In this document: positions 13,782-15,154 of the stretch, piece after piece
Layout: each line of letters starts with the position of its first letter
Position numbering within the stretch: the first letter of the stretch is position 1
Assembly: GCA_030064795.1 (NCBI GenBank)
Contig: JASJEI010000034.1
Coordinates: forward strand, 1-15,154
Length of the DNA stretch: 15,154 nt
Direction of reading: 5' to 3'
DNA from: Pleurocapsa sp. MO_226.B13
Lineage (GTDB): Bacteria > Cyanobacteriota > Cyanobacteriia > Cyanobacteriales > Xenococcaceae
Notes under the pieces: generated by a model
Told to the model about the DNA's origin: nothing
Database searches by the model: none
Seen by the model: only the letters and a program-made list of their open reading frames with translations
Made by a program: the position numbers and the translations under genes

Positions 13782-15154
13782 TCACTTTCTTTTTGACTCG
13801 TACAAAACTTGGCGGGGGGAATTTCTTCTTCTTCATTGACCCTCACGAGAAATGAACGACCATCAGCATCGACTCGAACCGCATTCGGCTCAATAATCGG
13901 ATCTCCTGGTTGCCAACCAGATTCTTGACTGGGATCTTCTTCCCTCAAGGTTCGTAATTCACCATCAAAGTTGCCCTGTCGAATCTGTTCTATTGCTCGG
14001 TACGCTTCATCGTCGCCATAATCGAGAAAGTCATAAGGGTTTTCTGGTTGGATTAAACCGCCTATTTTAAGCGGGTAGCTGTTGAGGAATGCTTGACCCT
14101 CACATTTTCCTCGTGGAAGTTCAACAAAATTGAGGAAATCCTGTACTGCTGCTTTGACAAATTCTTCATCATCAAGATCGGGGGCATTAATTGTTACCGT
14201 CCCATCAATTCCTAGTTGGCTATCGGCGGTAATATCGCTATCGGGAGTCAGAGATTCTCTTGACTCTATGCCGAAGATTCTCTCTGCCGTAATCTCAATA
14301 TTTCCTCCGTTACCTCGAAAAGCGTTGGCTTTAATATCGCTGTTTTCTAGTCCCAAAAGCGTTTGGGTATCGATGGTAATATTGCCCCCGTTTCCATCTC
14401 TGCCAGCCGATGCCGTAATCTGAGACTGTCCAAAAAGTTCTAGATTTTCAGTATTGAGATTAATATTTCCTCCTGTTCCTGTTCCTTGGGTTACGGCTTG
14501 TAACAATCCAAAATTGTCGAGGATTAGCGAATCAGAATTGATGTTAAGATTGCCCCCATTAGTATTCGCAGCTCCAGTATTGATCTTGCTGACTCTTCGC
14601 AGATCAAAAGGGTTTTCAGCAAAGCGATCGACTCCTCCGATCTCGATATTCTGCGCGTCGATCTTAATATTTCCCGCATCTCCATCACCCAAACTAATCG
14701 CTCTGATAATTGAACCATTAAGTACTTTCAAAGAATCTGTATTGATGTTAATACTCCCACCATTTCCAAAGGATTTTGCTGGTGTCGATGTTGATATTCC
14801 CCCGATGAAATTTAAAACTTTAGGTCTTGTTCCGTTCAATTCAATATTTCGAGCGTTGATCTCAATATTACCAGAGTTTCCAATGCTATTAGTAGCTTCG
14901 ATTCTAGCACCGTCAAGTACTTTAAGCTCTAATGTATCGATTTCGATGTCACCAGCTTGAGGATTGGCTTCAATTACCTCATCAGAAAAACCCGACCTTC
15001 CTCTTAAAATGACTGAAGAAATTATGGAACTAGGAAAATATTCATCAAAAGGAATACTACCAGACACCTGATTGACTGACAAAACCTCTAAAACATTTGA
15101 TTTTTCGTAGGTTGGGTTGGCTTGACTCGTAACCCAACGAAAGTATGTCCTGTG
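13778..15154 (-). CDS. C-terminal part of a haemagglutinin-type beta-helix surface protein (partial)
   Basis: The leftward frame is open from the window edge to the TAA at 13778-13780. About eight tandem copies of a G-x-G-G-N-I-x-I-x-T-x-x-L type repeat (GNSGNIEINARNIEL, GNGGSININTDSLKV, GTGGNINLNTENLEL, GNGGNITIDTQTLLG and others) form a right-handed beta-helix, as in filamentous-haemagglutinin proteins exported by two-partner secretion. The last 120 residues are the cap/tail: LPRGKCEGQAFLNSYPLKIG, then GGLIQPENPYDFL, a conserved arrangement in cyanobacterial members, ending in an acidic SFLVRVNEEEEIPPAKFC. The secretion domain and true start are outside the window. The TTG at 15082 is only an internal codon. 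Its stop overlaps that of the converging fragment at 13575-13781. Confidence 0.8.
   Translation of the reverse strand, partial: HRTYFRWVTSQANPTYEKSNVLEVLSVNQVSGSIPFDEYFPSSIISSVILRGRSGFSDEVIEANPQAGDIEIDTLELKVLDGARIEATNSIGNSGNIEINARNIELNGTRPKVLNFIGGISTSTPAKSFGNGGSININTDSLKVLNGSIIRAISLGDGDAGNIKIDAQNIEIGGVDRFAENPFDLRRVSKINTGAANTNGGNLNINSDSLILDNFGLLQAVTQGTGTGGNINLNTENLELFGQSQITASAGRDGNGGNITIDTQTLLGLENSDIKANAFRGNGGNIEITAERIFGIESRESLTPDSDITADSQLGIDGTVTINAPDLDDEEFVKAAVQDFLNFVELPRGKCEGQAFLNSYPLKIGGLIQPENPYDFLDYGDDEAYRAIEQIRQGNFDGELRTLREEDPSQESGWQPGDPIIEPNAVRVDADGRSFLVRVNEEEEIPPAKFCTSQKESD
15111..15138. repeat. Inverted repeat GTTGGGTT/AACCCAAC of the cyanobacterial dispersed type
   Basis: GTTGGGTT (15111-15118) pairs with AACCCAAC (15131-15138) around 12 bases, preceded by CGTAG. 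Sequences of the form GTAGGTTGGGTT...AACCCAAC are widespread between cyanobacterial genes. Here it appears to lie inside the beta-helix gene frame, or to mark its interrupted front part. Confidence 0.5.

Noticed and set aside
14130..14960. Long plus-strand frames opposite the beta-helix gene
   Set aside because: They are mirror images of the repeat-rich beta-helix coding sequence and carry no motif of their own.
1..15154. CRISPR-linked use of the CHAT protease
   Set aside because: No spaced direct repeats and no Cas-type protein in the window.

Overview
The window looks cyanobacterial. The palindrome GCGATCGC (HIP1) occurs about 17 times. The protein types also fit: a CHAT/AAA-like ATPase protein, a FinO-like small protein, ISAs1-type insertion sequences, and a filamentous-haemagglutinin-type beta-helix surface protein. 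The species cannot be named from this sequence. HIP1 is absent from both insertion sequences and from the beta-helix gene, and is dense in the replication module. That suggests stretches of different history. No rRNA, tRNA or CRISPR array was seen.

Layout. Positions 1-1663 hold a small conserved protein and a CHAT protease/ATPase gene whose 3' end is cut by an ISAs1-family element (1664-3254) with an apparently intact transposase. Positions 3255-6507 hold small, mostly unrecognised plus-strand genes. They include a gene that lost its 5' end at the IS, two overlapping genes (an acidic protein and a 55-residue single-helix membrane protein), a GNAT-like protein and a Cys-rich small protein. A gene remnant with no start codon lies on the minus strand at 4027-4317. 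Position 6508 starts a J-domain-like protein.

Positions 7806-11886 are a plasmid- or phage-type replication module read leftwards: a conserved 77-residue protein, a 170-residue recombination-type protein, and a 956-residue protein combining zinc-binding, TOPRIM and SF3-helicase domains. The last two overlap by GTGA. The module is divergent from a 60-residue putative regulator at 11887. Between them lies a perfect palindrome that abuts a TATAAT box, a likely operator. The 3' end of the helicase gene has been rebuilt around a 79-bp hairpin element, and an apparent piece of the older C-terminus lies downstream.

Positions 12139-13553 hold a second ISAs1 element, in inverse orientation, with a transposase broken by one extra base. 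To its right is the 3' end of a gene whose front was lost at the IS edge. It converges, with overlapping stop codons, on the C-terminal part of a beta-helix surface protein that runs off the window.

Taken together, the core is a replication/recombination module of a mobile element, bracketed by two related IS copies in opposite orientation. Gene fragments sit at three of the four IS edges and neither IS has a clear target duplication. This points to deletion or rearrangement at IS ends rather than simple insertion. The least explained parts are the small-gene cluster at 3255-6238, the hairpin insertion in the helicase gene and the J-domain-like protein. All protein identities come from motif reading, not from database search.
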